DNA of 64,000 nucleotides from ENR-C20 sp942493145 (GTDB lineage Bacteria; Bacillota; Clostridia; Acetivibrionales; DTU013), in the NCBI GenBank assembly GCA_942493145.1, contig OW818679.1:3658001-3722000 (forward strand). The letters run 5' to 3'. The position numbers and the translations under genes were made by a program. Shown in pieces: positions 17,409 to 26,192 of this stretch (its first letter is position 1; each line of letters begins with the position of its first letter). The notes under the pieces were generated by a model. The model made no database searches. It saw only the letters and a program-made list of their open reading frames with translations, and was not told the DNA's origin.

Positions 17409-18146
17409 TTAGAATTTTGAGCCGCCGTTTGCCAGAATGTGCTGGCCGGTGACCCATTGGGAGCTTTTACCCGCCAGGAAGGCAACGACTTCGGCAATAT
17501 CACCGGGAGTCCCCAGACGCTTGAAGGGCGTCGCCTCAGCCGCGGACCGTCTGAATTCCTCAGGCAGGTCCATTCTTTTAGTCGGTGTAATCCCCGGCAT
17601 CACACTGTTGACTGTGATACCACGCGGTGCGAGTTCCAGTGCCGCCACCTCCACCATTGACTTGATGGCCGCTTTTGTTCCTGTATAAACCGTCATACCC
17701 TCGACAGGATATCTTGTCGAACTTGATGAAAGGGCAACTATGCGTCCGCCATCCTTCAGGAATTCACCCGCCGCCTTCAGGCAAAATAACGTTCCCTTGA
17801 AATTAACATCAGTTACGTTGTAGTAATCCTCTTCAGTGAGCTGTTCCAAGGTTTTGACAAAATTGACAGCTGCATTGGCAACCAGAATGTCCGGTGCCCC
17901 AAAGTTCACTCTGCAGAATTCAAAAGTCGCATAAATATCACCAACTTTACGCAGGTCGCATTTTACAGCAGCAGCAACTCCGCCGTTTGCCTTAATTCCA
18001 TCCGCAGTTTCCTGTGCACCGGCTTCATCAATATCTGCAACCACAACCGTTATGCCGTCTTGGGCCAGGCGCTTTGCAATGCCCTGCCCGATTCCGTTCC
18101 CTGCTCCGGTTACAATTGCAATCTGCTTTTCTTTTAATACAGACAT
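17409..18146 (-). CDS. SDR family oxidoreductase
   Basis: 245 aa from the ATG at 18146; the upstream ATG at 18158 abuts the AAAGGA RBS. Classical short-chain dehydrogenase: TGAGNGIGQG cofactor loop at the N-terminus, NAAV, catalytic Ser in ALSSSST and YTGTK with the Tyr/Lys pair. The Asp at the end of the second strand (VADID) points to NAD(H). It lies 50 nt downstream of the DAPG-hydrolase-like gene on the same strand, so it probably acts on the same compounds, for example a phloroglucinol-type or diketone intermediate. That link is inference. Confidence 0.9.
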   Translation of the reverse strand: MSVLKEKQIAIVTGAGNGIGQGIAKRLAQDGITVVVADIDEAGAQETADGIKANGGVAAAVKCDLRKVGDIYATFEFCRVNFGAPDILVANAAVNFVKTLEQLTEEDYYNVTDVNFKGTLFCLKAAGEFLKDGGRIVALSSSSTRYPVEGMTVYTGTKAAIKSMVEVAALELAPRGITVNSVMPGITPTKRMDLPEEFRRSAAEATPFKRLGTPGDIAEVVAFLAGKSSQWVTGQHILANGGSKF

Positions 18147-18196
18147 TGTTAAATACATCCTTTCTGCAAAGATAATTATGTAAACATATTGACTAT

Positions 18197-18979
18197 TTAC
18201 CAGTTATCCTTTTCTTCCTTGTATATCTCAGGAAGGATGGACGCCAAATGAGAGTATTCTTTTATATTATGCGCAAAAAGCGCCCTCGGTACAGCTTCAG
18301 GAATCTTTACACCTTCAGGTATCAGCTTTACCAGTTTACCGTCAATCAAGCCATATCCCATCCAGAAGCGACTCCTGAAAACTATTCCGCCCTCTGCTTC
18401 CTGACAGATATGTGTCATTATTGCAGGCGCGCTTCCCTCTCCAACTGCACAAACCATAGCCGCGCAATCCTTTGTACCTACCTTGCTGAGGTCATAACCC
18501 AAATCAGACGGGCATTTGAAGCACAGATTTATTTTTTCCGGACCAAATCCGATGTCTTCAAGTATATCATGGTTCACTCCCCAAGTCTTCCGGGCGTTGG
18601 GTACATTTTTGTCCATGACATAGTCGCGTTTGTCGGCCCTTGCATAGTAATGATCTTCCTTGTCCCATATCTTGTACCTGAGGTCTTCCACACTGTGCCA
18701 TCCGAACCACCAGTCAAACATTTCCGGTGTTACACCGGGCATGAATGTTGCATTTGCGACAAATCCAGTTCCGTCTTCAAATACACAGAAACCAGCTTCA
18801 ATTCCTGCATCTTTTCCGGAAATGAATTCATTCCTGTCTTCTATCCTTAACGCCTTAGCCGGTTCGCAGGCAGGTCCTGCTGCAATTGCCAGCTTATCCT
18901 CCGGGATGGGAGCCAGATCTCTGTCCCAATACTTTGCGTAGCTTAGTTGTCTTTCACTATCGGTTATAACGTTTGCCAT
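18197..18979 (-). CDS. DAPG/phloretin hydrolase family protein
   Basis: 260 aa from the ATG at 18979, with GAGGAG 8 nt upstream; the ATG at 19000 has no RBS. The blocks MPGVTPEMFDWWFGWH, YYARADKRDY and AHNIKEYSHLA are those of the PhlG/phloretin hydrolase family, zinc enzymes that cut C-C bonds of acylated phloroglucinols. The likely ligands are His110, Glu141, His237 and Glu241; their 31-residue and 4-residue spacings match those I recall for PhlG (His129/Glu160, His270/Glu274). The next gene is an SDR. In gut and soil anaerobes such enzymes act on flavonoid-derived dihydrochalcones, so a plant polyphenol substrate is a fair guess. Confidence 0.85.
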   Translation of the reverse strand: MANVITDSERQLSYAKYWDRDLAPIPEDKLAIAAGPACEPAKALRIEDRNEFISGKDAGIEAGFCVFEDGTGFVANATFMPGVTPEMFDWWFGWHSVEDLRYKIWDKEDHYYARADKRDYVMDKNVPNARKTWGVNHDILEDIGFGPEKINLCFKCPSDLGYDLSKVGTKDCAAMVCAVGEGSAPAIMTHICQEAEGGIVFRSRFWMGYGLIDGKLVKLIPEGVKIPEAVPRALFAHNIKEYSHLASILPEIYKEEKDNW

Positions 18980-19068
18980 AAACCGTTCTCCTCTCGACAA
19001 ATCCTATATAAATGACTCAATTAACCCCTCACGATATTTCTCTGCATGTCTCCATTATATTAATAGCC

Positions 19069-19098
19069 ATTATAATATAATGTAATTATAATATAATG
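19069..19098. repeat. Tandem 14-bp direct repeat in the promoter region
   Basis: ATTATAATATAATG occurs at 19069-19082 and again at 19085-19098, 16 bp apart, in the divergent region between the DAPG-hydrolase-like gene and the nitroreductase gene. It could be an operator or overlapping -10 elements. Confidence 0.45.
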
Positions 19099-19223
19099 AT
19101 TATTATTATATAATGCAATAATCACTTAAAGCTGAAAAGCAGATAATCCTCGGAAATCTTGAGAAATTCGGATATAATATAATTGAAACGGAACTGATAT
19201 AAATAAGATTGGGGGACGTATAA

Positions 19224-19727
19224 ATGGATTATTTTGACGTGATAAATGAAAGAAGAAGTGTAAGGTCATACAAACCCCACCCGGTTGAACAGGAAAAGCT
19301 GGACAAGATTCTTGAAGCGGGCAGGCTTGCCCCTACGGCATGCAACCTGCAAGCTTTCAAGATACTTGTCATCCCGACAAAAGGAAGGGAAGCGGAACTC
19401 CAACAGATTTACAAGCCAGGCTGGTTCGTTGAAGCGCCCTATATACTCGGTGTATGTTCACTTCCCGGAGGGTGTTGGGTGCGCAGGGATAAAAAATCCT
19501 ATGCCGACGTTGATGCAGCCATCGTTATGGACCACATAATACTTGCAGCAACCGGACTTGGACTTGGAACCTGCTGGGTCGGGGCCTTTTATCCTGAAGC
19601 TGCAAAAACTGTGCTGCGGCTTGGCGATTCATATGAACCGGTGGCATTCACCCCCCTTGGATATCCAAAAGACGCCCCGCGTGAAAAAATCAGAAAACCG
19701 TTGGAGGATATCGTCGAGTATAAGTGA
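19224..19727 (+). CDS. Nitroreductase family flavoprotein
   Basis: 167 aa, short single-domain member. The N-terminal RRSVRSYKPHPV is the FMN phosphate-binding motif, with PTACNLQAFKI next and GLGLGTCWVGAF near residue 115. These dimeric FMN enzymes reduce nitro groups, quinones or enones with NAD(P)H. RBS GGGGGA lies 7 nt before the ATG. It is divergent from the DAPG-hydrolase-like operon and convergent with the SDR at 19759, so it may reduce an intermediate of the same pathway; the substrate is not readable. Confidence 0.9.
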   Translation: MDYFDVINERRSVRSYKPHPVEQEKLDKILEAGRLAPTACNLQAFKILVIPTKGREAELQQIYKPGWFVEAPYILGVCSLPGGCWVRRDKKSYADVDAAIVMDHIILAATGLGLGTCWVGAFYPEAAKTVLRLGDSYEPVAFTPLGYPKDAPREKIRKPLEDIVEYK

Positions 19728-19758
19728 CAAAGTCAACTTTCCTTTCAATGTCAATGCA

Positions 19759-20535
19759 TCAGGTCAGAGCCATCTGCCCACCGTCTACTATAAAATGCTG
19801 TCCTGTTATATAGTCCGAAGCGGCGGAACTCAAGAATACTATCATACCCTTGATATCGTCACTTCCTCCATACCTTCCGAGGGGTATCCTTGGAATCAGA
19901 CGGGGAGCATTGGACTCCAGCAGCGTATCATTCAAGCTTGTGGGGAACCAGCCGGGGCATATTGCATTTACCCTTATGCCGTAACGCGCCCATTTTACAG
20001 CTGTATCCATTGTCATACTCAATATGGCACCCTTACTTGCAGAGTATGGAACCGAATCAACATTTTCGGGATAATCCCCACCCAAACCACCAATCGACGC
20101 AATATTGACTATTTTACCGTATCCCTGCTCTTTCATGATTTTTGCGACCATCGCAGACAGCTGGAAGGTTCCGTTTACATTAAGATTCATTACCTTCTGC
20201 CACTTATCCATCGGAAAGTTGAGTGAGTCCTCCACCCAGCTGATCCCTGCGTTGTTGACCAGGATATCTATCCTGCCGAACTCTTTCATCGTGACATCAA
20301 CAAGGTTTTTGCAGTCTTCCTCCTTGCTTACGTCACATGCTACAGGAATAGCTCGTATGGCATTTTCCTCCAGATTTGCGCACATTATGTTACACCGGTC
20401 AACCTTACGGGCAGCTATGACAACATTAGCTCCAGCCTCAGCGAGTGCCCGTGCCATCTGTGCACCCAGTCCTACCGACCCGCCTGTAATAATTGCCGTC
20501 TTTCCAGACAATGAGAACATTTTCATTACATGCAT
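19759..20535 (-). CDS. SDR family oxidoreductase under sigma-54 control
   Basis: 258 aa. TGGSVGLGAQMA cofactor loop, NNAGISW, catalytic Ser in IVNIASIGG and YSASK, ending in ITGQHFIVDGG. The residue after the second strand (AARKVDRC) is Arg rather than Asp, which hints at NADP(H). The ATG at 20535 has AGGAGG upstream. A -24/-12 promoter lies 58 nt upstream and the sigma-54 activator gene is divergent from it, so it is probably a direct target. Confidence 0.92.
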   Translation of the reverse strand: MHVMKMFSLSGKTAIITGGSVGLGAQMARALAEAGANVVIAARKVDRCNIMCANLEENAIRAIPVACDVSKEEDCKNLVDVTMKEFGRIDILVNNAGISWVEDSLNFPMDKWQKVMNLNVNGTFQLSAMVAKIMKEQGYGKIVNIASIGGLGGDYPENVDSVPYSASKGAILSMTMDTAVKWARYGIRVNAICPGWFPTSLNDTLLESNAPRLIPRIPLGRYGGSDDIKGMIVFLSSAASDYITGQHFIVDGGQMALT

Positions 20536-20593
20536 TATGAACCCCTCCTACAGCTAAATTTGTAATATTAATTTGTTTCTGATAAATACATTG

Positions 20594-20610
20594 TGCAATT
20601 ATCATGCCAA
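20594..20610 (-). promoter_or_regulatory. Sigma-54 promoter of the SDR gene
   Basis: Minus-strand TTGGCATGATAATTGCA, GG and GC 12 nt apart. It lies 58 nt upstream of the SDR start and about 110 bp from a 14-bp palindrome that could be the activator site. Confidence 0.78.
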
Positions 20611-20667
20611 ATTGCGCATTCATTTAAAAAGCTCAATTTTATTAGCAATGGATTCTTTTGCTATCGC

Positions 20668-20696
20668 TTGACATAAGTAAAACGTGACTATATATT
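20668..20696 (+). promoter_or_regulatory. Sigma-A promoter of the sigma-54 activator gene
   Basis: TTGACA at 20668-20673, exactly 17 nt, then TATATT at 20691-20696. This leaves a leader of about 115 nt before the TTG start at 20818. Confidence 0.65.
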
Positions 20697-20717
20697 TGTA
20701 TATATAATAAGAAGTAC

Positions 20718-20731
20718 ATCAGGCGCCTGAT
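20718..20731. promoter_or_regulatory. 14-bp perfect palindrome, candidate activator-binding site
   Basis: ATCAGGCGCCTGAT is its own reverse complement. It lies between the activator gene and the divergent sigma-54 promoter, downstream of the activator's own sigma-A promoter, a position suited to enhancer binding and self-repression. Confidence 0.45.
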
Positions 20732-20817
20732 TGATGATTTAATACTGCCAAGTAGATCAAAAGGTTCTGTCTTCCTAAAAATTTACTAAATATAATTAAA
20801 ACCCGGGGGTGTAATAC

Positions 20818-22344
20818 TTGGACAGAAGAAAATTGCTGCAGAATATCAAATCTCTTCAAAGTATAAACAATGAACTTGAAAGCATGGATGATTTGTGTCA
20901 GGATAAAGTCAATGATCTTAAATTGAAAATCAATAAGGTGATTTGTTCACTCGAAGAGGAAAACAACCCTGATATAGATTTCAAGGAAATCGTCGACAAT
21001 ATAGGTGACGGTATTTATATAACAGATGGGCAGGGTACTATTCAATACATAAACAAAGCCTATAGCAACCATACACATCTATTACCTGAGCAATTGGTCG
21101 GGAAGACAGTACATCAAACTATAGATGAAGGTATCTTTAAAAAAGTCGCTTCCCCGGAGGTATTAAAAAGCAAACAGGCACGGATCCTTGTAGGTTATAT
21201 ACGTACATATAACGATAAGGATATATTCGGCTATTGTACGCTCAAGCCAATTTTTAACATCAAAAATGAAATAAAACATGTCATGCTGACCCTCTATGAT
21301 ACTAACAGGCTGAAATCAAGATATGATGAATTTGTCCGGTTATCGCACACAGAAGAACCTATACGGATAAGGCTTGATCCCACATCAGCAGGTCTGGAGC
21401 CGATAATCGGTTTCAGCAGTTCATTGAAAAATATTTATAATATTGTTGAAAAGGTTGCACAAACGGATGCGACGGTCTTGATAACCGGCGAGTCCGGTGT
21501 CGGTAAAGAAGGTGTTGCAGATTATATTTGCGCCTGCAGCAAACGCAACAAAATGCCTTTCATTAAAGTCAATTGTACTGCAATCGCGCCAAGCCTCCTC
21601 GAGTCAGAACTTTTCGGGTACGAATCCGGAGCATTCACAGGCGCAAATTCCAAGGGGAAAATAGGCCTTTTTGAAAAAGCAAATCATGGTACTATTCTGC
21701 TGGATGAGATAGGAGATCTCCCTTATGACCTGCAGACAAAACTTTTAAGAATTATACAGCAAAAAGAGATAATTAAGGTGGGAAGCACTACACCCATTAA
21801 GCTGGATGTCCGAATCATAGCCTCCACTAACACCGATTTCAAAAAGAAAATGGCCGATGGTTCATTCCGCGAGGATTTGTACTACCGGTTAAGCACAATA
21901 CCGATACATGTTCCGCCATTAAGAGAGAGGCGTGAGGATATACCGGAGATTATCAGCCATTATCTGGAACATTACTGTAAAGACTACAACCGCAAGATGG
22001 AATTCTCGAATGAATATATGCATATTTTCCAGAGATATGACTGGCCCGGCAATGTCAGACAGCTGAAGAACATAGTTGAATACCTTGTTATTTGCAGCGA
22101 GGAAGACTATATGATGAATATTGATCAATTAAAGAAGATGTTGAATATTGAGGAAGAAACCTTCCAGGATGTACTCCCCAGTTTTTCAGAGTCTGTTGAG
22201 AATTTCGAAAAGATGATTATTACCAATACCCTGAAAAAGGCCGGAAGCTTGCGTAAGGCCGCGCAAATTTTAAAAATCGACGCGGCCACTGTATCACGCA
22301 AGGCCAAAAAGTATGGCATCCCACTCAACAATATTGTTGAATAG
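20818..22344 (+). CDS. Sigma-54-dependent transcriptional activator (PAS / AAA+ / HTH)
   Basis: 508 aa from a TTG start at 20818 with GGGGGTG six bases upstream. Residues 1-50 are helical, 55-175 a PAS sensor domain (NIGDGIYITDGQG), 195-430 the AAA+ domain with Walker A GESGVGKE (224-231), the sigma-54 contact loop GAFTGA (271-276), Walker B ILLDEIGD, the R-finger region and WPGNVRQL (409-416). The C-terminal HTH (about 475-500, AAQILKIDAATVSRKAKKYG) is TyrR/PrdR-like. All key motifs are intact, so it should open sigma-54 promoters after sensing a ligand through PAS. Targets are likely the four TTGGCAT-type promoters in this window. Confidence 0.95.
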   Translation: MDRRKLLQNIKSLQSINNELESMDDLCQDKVNDLKLKINKVICSLEEENNPDIDFKEIVDNIGDGIYITDGQGTIQYINKAYSNHTHLLPEQLVGKTVHQTIDEGIFKKVASPEVLKSKQARILVGYIRTYNDKDIFGYCTLKPIFNIKNEIKHVMLTLYDTNRLKSRYDEFVRLSHTEEPIRIRLDPTSAGLEPIIGFSSSLKNIYNIVEKVAQTDATVLITGESGVGKEGVADYICACSKRNKMPFIKVNCTAIAPSLLESELFGYESGAFTGANSKGKIGLFEKANHGTILLDEIGDLPYDLQTKLLRIIQQKEIIKVGSTTPIKLDVRIIASTNTDFKKKMADGSFREDLYYRLSTIPIHVPPLRERREDIPEIISHYLEHYCKDYNRKMEFSNEYMHIFQRYDWPGNVRQLKNIVEYLVICSEEDYMMNIDQLKKMLNIEEETFQDVLPSFSESVENFEKMIITNTLKKAGSLRKAAQILKIDAATVSRKAKKYGIPLNNIVE

Positions 22345-22354
22345 TATCAGAGGA

Positions 22355-23305
22355 TTAATCAAGTTCCTGTATTGCTTTAAACATTTTAATAATTTTAGCC
22401 GACCTTTTATTCAGATACTGGGATGCCTCAAATCCAGAATAATCATATGCGCCCTTTCCCGACTTCAGGCCCAGATGCCCCTTGGCTATCAGTTCTGCAG
22501 CCAGGGCATTTCCACCTTCAGTGCTGTTGCATAATGATTTATGTGTATTCAACGCTCCCACCTGGATGAGATCCCAGCCCACTATGTCGTACAAAGCCAT
22601 TGGACCTTCAAATGCATATCTTACACCGCTGGTTGCCTTAATGGCTGAATCTATATCCTGGGGGGTAGTCCAGCCCTGGGTTACCATATAACCTGCTTCC
22701 CTCATAAGCGCAGCAGCAAGACGATTGACAATGAATCCCGGAATATATTGCTTTATTACAGCCGGTTCTTTTCCCATTTGTATATATAACGATTTAACCT
22801 TCTCAACGGTTTCTTCAGAGGTCTCAGGACCCATTACAATTTCCACCAGGCGCATTATAAAGGGCGGATTGAACCAGTGTGTTACCAAAAAACGCTGGGG
22901 GTTGGATACCTGCGCTATATCAAACACATTCAATCCCGAGGTGTTGCTGCAGAGGATGCAATCGGGAGTACAAAAACTGTCAAGCTTCGCAAATATATCC
23001 CTTTTTGCTTCTGCATTTTCATAGATGCTTTCAACTACCAGATTTGCTTTTGGTGCACAATTCTCAAGATTGTCCACTATTTCAAAATTCAGGCAAGCTT
23101 CAATCCGCTCAGCATCCTGACTGCTCGCCAGACCTTCTCTTATCAAATTTTCCACATTGTCTGAAATTATTTTACCGGCACGGTCCAATAGCTCTGTATT
23201 CTGGTCCACCAAAGTGGTTTTAAAACCATTTACAGCAAATACCTGGGCGATTCCCGAACCCATAGCCCCAGCGCCAACTACCATTATATTCCAATTATCA
23301 AACAT
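22355..23305 (-). CDS. 3-hydroxyacyl-CoA dehydrogenase
   Basis: 316 aa. NAD-binding motif GAGAMGSGIAQVF at the N-terminus, then LCSNTSGLNVFDIA and THWFNPPFIMRLVEIV containing the catalytic His, and the C-terminal helical domain (GFIVNRLAAALMREA). It oxidises 3-hydroxyacyl-CoA to 3-oxoacyl-CoA or runs in reverse. RBS GGAGG precedes the ATG. It is the third gene of the operon CoA-transferase, SDR, dehydrogenase driven by the sigma-54 promoter at 25852, and ends tail to tail with the activator gene. Confidence 0.94.
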   Translation of the reverse strand: MFDNWNIMVVGAGAMGSGIAQVFAVNGFKTTLVDQNTELLDRAGKIISDNVENLIREGLASSQDAERIEACLNFEIVDNLENCAPKANLVVESIYENAEAKRDIFAKLDSFCTPDCILCSNTSGLNVFDIAQVSNPQRFLVTHWFNPPFIMRLVEIVMGPETSEETVEKVKSLYIQMGKEPAVIKQYIPGFIVNRLAAALMREAGYMVTQGWTTPQDIDSAIKATSGVRYAFEGPMALYDIVGWDLIQVGALNTHKSLCNSTEGGNALAAELIAKGHLGLKSGKGAYDYSGFEASQYLNKRSAKIIKMFKAIQELD

Positions 23306-23362
23306 TCAATGCCCTCCTTTACATTCTTCAAAACCGACCAATCTATTTCTTTCACCTCCAAC

Positions 23363-24178
23363 TTAATCAACCCGTACCCTGCCCGATACACCGCCGCTGA
23401 CCTCCAATACATGTCCCGTTACAAATTCTGACTGGTCGGTGACCAGAAATTCAATTGCCTTTACACAATCCTCGGGTGTACCAAATCTTTTAAGGGAGGT
23501 ACGGCTGAGGAAGTGCTCCTCTCCAGCCATTTTGTATTGCTCTTTAAGCCTGCCGGTTGCCATGTAGCCTGGTGCAATGCAGTTTGCGTTGATGTTGTAT
23601 GAACCCAGTTCCTGTGCAAGATAATGTGTATAATGGATGATTCCGGCCTTTGCTATGCCATAGTGGCAGTAAGACCCATCACTGTTAGCCACCAACCCGC
23701 CTACGGAGGCGACTGTCACAATTTTTCCATACCTGTTCTTCTTCATATCGGGGGCTACCGCATTTACGGTATAGACTGTTCCGTGAAGGTTCCTGTCTAT
23801 GACCGCATGATACATATCCCAATCGAGTCCGGTTGCCTTATTCTCATCAGGTCTTCCCATCCCGCCGCCGGCATTGGTTATAACTATCGATATATCTCCC
23901 AGTTCATCCCTGATTTTCTGTACAGCCGAGAAAACCTGCTCCCTGTTACCGATGTCGGCTGTAGCCCCTGCAGCTTTTACACCCAATGCGCGCAGCTCTT
24001 CCATAACGTTGTCAGCTGTAAGGAGTTCCGCCTCCCCCTTGAAATCCCTGAAGGATTCAAAATTGATATCTATAACTCCCACATTTGCACCCAGGGTTGC
24101 CAGATGGAGTGCATAAACCCTGCCCAGTCCTCGTGCCGCACCGGTTACCAGTGCTGTCTGTCCTGTCAGTTTACCCAA
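23363..24178 (-). CDS. SDR family oxidoreductase
   Basis: 271 aa from a TTG start directly after the TAA of the CoA-transferase gene; AAGGAG lies 9 nt upstream in that gene's end. TGAARGLGRVYA cofactor loop, VITNAGGG, Ser in TVASVGG and YGIAK supply the SDR cofactor and catalytic residues. The fold is that of the longer SDRs acting on hydroxyacyl or alicyclic alcohols. As the middle gene of a CoA-linked operon it probably oxidises a hydroxy intermediate. Confidence 0.92.
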   Translation of the reverse strand: MGKLTGQTALVTGAARGLGRVYALHLATLGANVGVIDINFESFRDFKGEAELLTADNVMEELRALGVKAAGATADIGNREQVFSAVQKIRDELGDISIVITNAGGGMGRPDENKATGLDWDMYHAVIDRNLHGTVYTVNAVAPDMKKNRYGKIVTVASVGGLVANSDGSYCHYGIAKAGIIHYTHYLAQELGSYNINANCIAPGYMATGRLKEQYKMAGEEHFLSRTSLKRFGTPEDCVKAIEFLVTDQSEFVTGHVLEVSGGVSGRVRVD

Positions 24179-25771
24179 TTAACACATCTCCTTCCTGGAT
24201 AAAATTATATCACGGATACCTACAAGTCCTTCTCTGAAAAATCTTTCATCCATAATCTTCAGATCTTTTGAAATCAACGGTTTAAATTCCATATGCGCAA
24301 GTATATCCTTTTCCAAATCTATACCAGGCGCTATCTCAATCAGCTCCAGACCTGCACTTACAAGCTTGAAAACCGCACGTTCAGTTACATAGAGGATGTT
24401 CTGGTTTGTCTCTATAGCGTAATCACCGCTGAAGGTCGTCTGTTCTATGGAATTTTTAAACTTGTCCACACGCCCTTCCTGCAATATCTTAAGCTTTCCA
24501 TCCTCCATCGCGACCTTGAGACCTCCGGCCGTAAAGGTTGCACAGAATACAATATTCCTTGTAGGCTGTGAAATGTTTATGAAACCACCGCACCCCATAA
24601 TCTGGGACTTGAATTTTGATACGTTCACATCTCCTTTGCCGTTTACTTCAGCCATGCCAAGGAAGCAAATATCCAAGCCGCCTCCGTCATACAGGTCGAA
24701 TTGGGCATCCTCATGAACTATAGCCCATGCATTGGCTGTTGCACCGAAACTTGCCCCCGGCTGCGGAACACCAGCTATGGCTCCGGTTTCTACAGTCAAA
24801 ACGATAAGTTCGGATATTTTTTCTTCAGCTGCAACCAATGAAACTGTCTCCGGCATACCTATACCAAGATTTACAACTGCACTTTGCGAAAGCTCGCAGG
24901 CTGCTCGTCTTCCGATGATTTTACGTTCGTCAAGCGGGAGTACCTCCATGCCGTGTTCCGGAAGTCTGTAATGTCCGGCAAGCGCTGGATTAGAGTATAC
25001 TCCGGCTGTCTGCCTGTGATATTTTTCGCTATCGGTGGTTACTACAATTTTATCTACGAATATTCCTGGTATTGCCACCTGCTGCGCATCAATGGAACCG
25101 CCTTTCACATAGTTCTTGACCTGGCATATTACAGTTCCACCACTGTTCTTTACAGCCATTGCAGCAATCTTGGAATTTGAGAACAGAACCTCATCCTCAA
25201 AGCTGATATTTCCAAATTCATCTGCAGTTGTCCCTCTTATCAAAGCTACATTGAGTTTTGGACATGTATAATATAGATACTCTTCTCCATCAAACTCCAC
25301 CAGACGGACATATTCTTCTTTACTGACAGAATTCATCCGGGCGCCTTCAAGCCTTGGGTCTATATATGTTTTTAAACCGATCTTGGTCATCTCCCCCTTT
25401 TTCCCCTGGGAAATACTCCTTAGCAAATGGGTTACAACACCAAGCGGCAAATTGTATGATTCAATTTTGTTATCATTTATCAGCTTGGTCAATCTGTTTG
25501 CATGTCCATAATAACCCGATATTGTCCTTTTAATAAGCCCTTCATAAGCAAGCCTGTTATATCCGCATTCCTTATCCATTCCAAAATCACTTGCAGCTGC
25601 TCCATTAATGAATGTGAGGTTCCTGGGTTCCTTCGTATCCAAAAATCTCGTTTCCAGGGCACAAACCAGCTCTTCTGCCAGCATGGAACGCATAAAGCAG
25701 GACAGTACCACACAGTCCTCGTCTTTTATCAATGCTACGGCTTCCTGCGCGGTACATAACTTGTTGTTCAT
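24179..25771 (-). CDS. Acyl-CoA:acetate/3-oxoacid CoA-transferase (fused alpha-beta, YdiF/Pct type)
   Basis: 530 aa, both halves of a family I CoA-transferase in one chain. The catalytic Glu is Glu329 in TVETGAIAGVP, after the GIGMPETVSLVA block, and GGSIDAQQVAIPG lies in the first half. It moves CoA from acetyl-CoA or another donor to a carboxylate through a glutamyl-CoA thioester. RBS GGAGG precedes the ATG at 25771. It heads a three-gene operon with a sigma-54 promoter 80 nt upstream and would activate the acid imported by the adjacent TRAP system (inference). Confidence 0.93.
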   Translation of the reverse strand: MNNKLCTAQEAVALIKDEDCVVLSCFMRSMLAEELVCALETRFLDTKEPRNLTFINGAAASDFGMDKECGYNRLAYEGLIKRTISGYYGHANRLTKLINDNKIESYNLPLGVVTHLLRSISQGKKGEMTKIGLKTYIDPRLEGARMNSVSKEEYVRLVEFDGEEYLYYTCPKLNVALIRGTTADEFGNISFEDEVLFSNSKIAAMAVKNSGGTVICQVKNYVKGGSIDAQQVAIPGIFVDKIVVTTDSEKYHRQTAGVYSNPALAGHYRLPEHGMEVLPLDERKIIGRRAACELSQSAVVNLGIGMPETVSLVAAEEKISELIVLTVETGAIAGVPQPGASFGATANAWAIVHEDAQFDLYDGGGLDICFLGMAEVNGKGDVNVSKFKSQIMGCGGFINISQPTRNIVFCATFTAGGLKVAMEDGKLKILQEGRVDKFKNSIEQTTFSGDYAIETNQNILYVTERAVFKLVSAGLELIEIAPGIDLEKDILAHMEFKPLISKDLKIMDERFFREGLVGIRDIILSRKEMC

Positions 25772-25851
25772 ATATTACCTCCATGATTTCATTTATTTGA
25801 TATTTCTAACATGATTATTAATTAGTAGTTATTGGCTCGCACTTCCATAAA

Positions 25852-25868
25852 TGCATAAACAATGCCAA
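25852..25868 (-). promoter_or_regulatory. Sigma-54 promoter of the CoA-transferase operon
   Basis: Minus-strand TTGGCATTGTTTATGCA, GG and GC 12 nt apart, 80 nt upstream of the ATG at 25771. Upstream, 9-bp inverted arms ATTGCATCG (25957-25965) and CGATGCAAT (26013-26021) are in the range used by enhancer-bound activators. Confidence 0.75.
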
Positions 25869-26091
25869 CTTTTATAAAATGTGAAAAAAATAATACTATA
25901 CCGGCAATGTGCTATTAACAGGGCATTAGCAGATAAGTTTCAATAATCAATATGAAATTGCATCGGCTATTTTTCAAATCCAAATCAGATTTTACTGCCC
26001 TGATTCAATAGACGATGCAATATCGCAAGTAGACATGCAATACTGCAACAGCACCATTTTGAAGGGTTTCGGTTATCATACGACGGCGTAT

Positions 26092-26138
26092 AAAAAAACA
26101 GCACCGGCTCTTTATATTCTTAATAAAGTCCGGTGCTG
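26092..26138 (-). terminator. Terminator of the second TRAP operon
   Basis: CAGCACCGG at 26099-26107 pairs with CCGGTGCTG at 26130-26138, extended by an inner CTTTAT/ATAAAG pairing; on the minus strand seven T follow. It lies 55 nt beyond the end of the large permease gene. Confidence 0.85.
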
Positions 26139-26192
26139 CAAGGCACATAATTCTGATATAACGTTAATCAGTCATTTGTAGTTATCATAACC

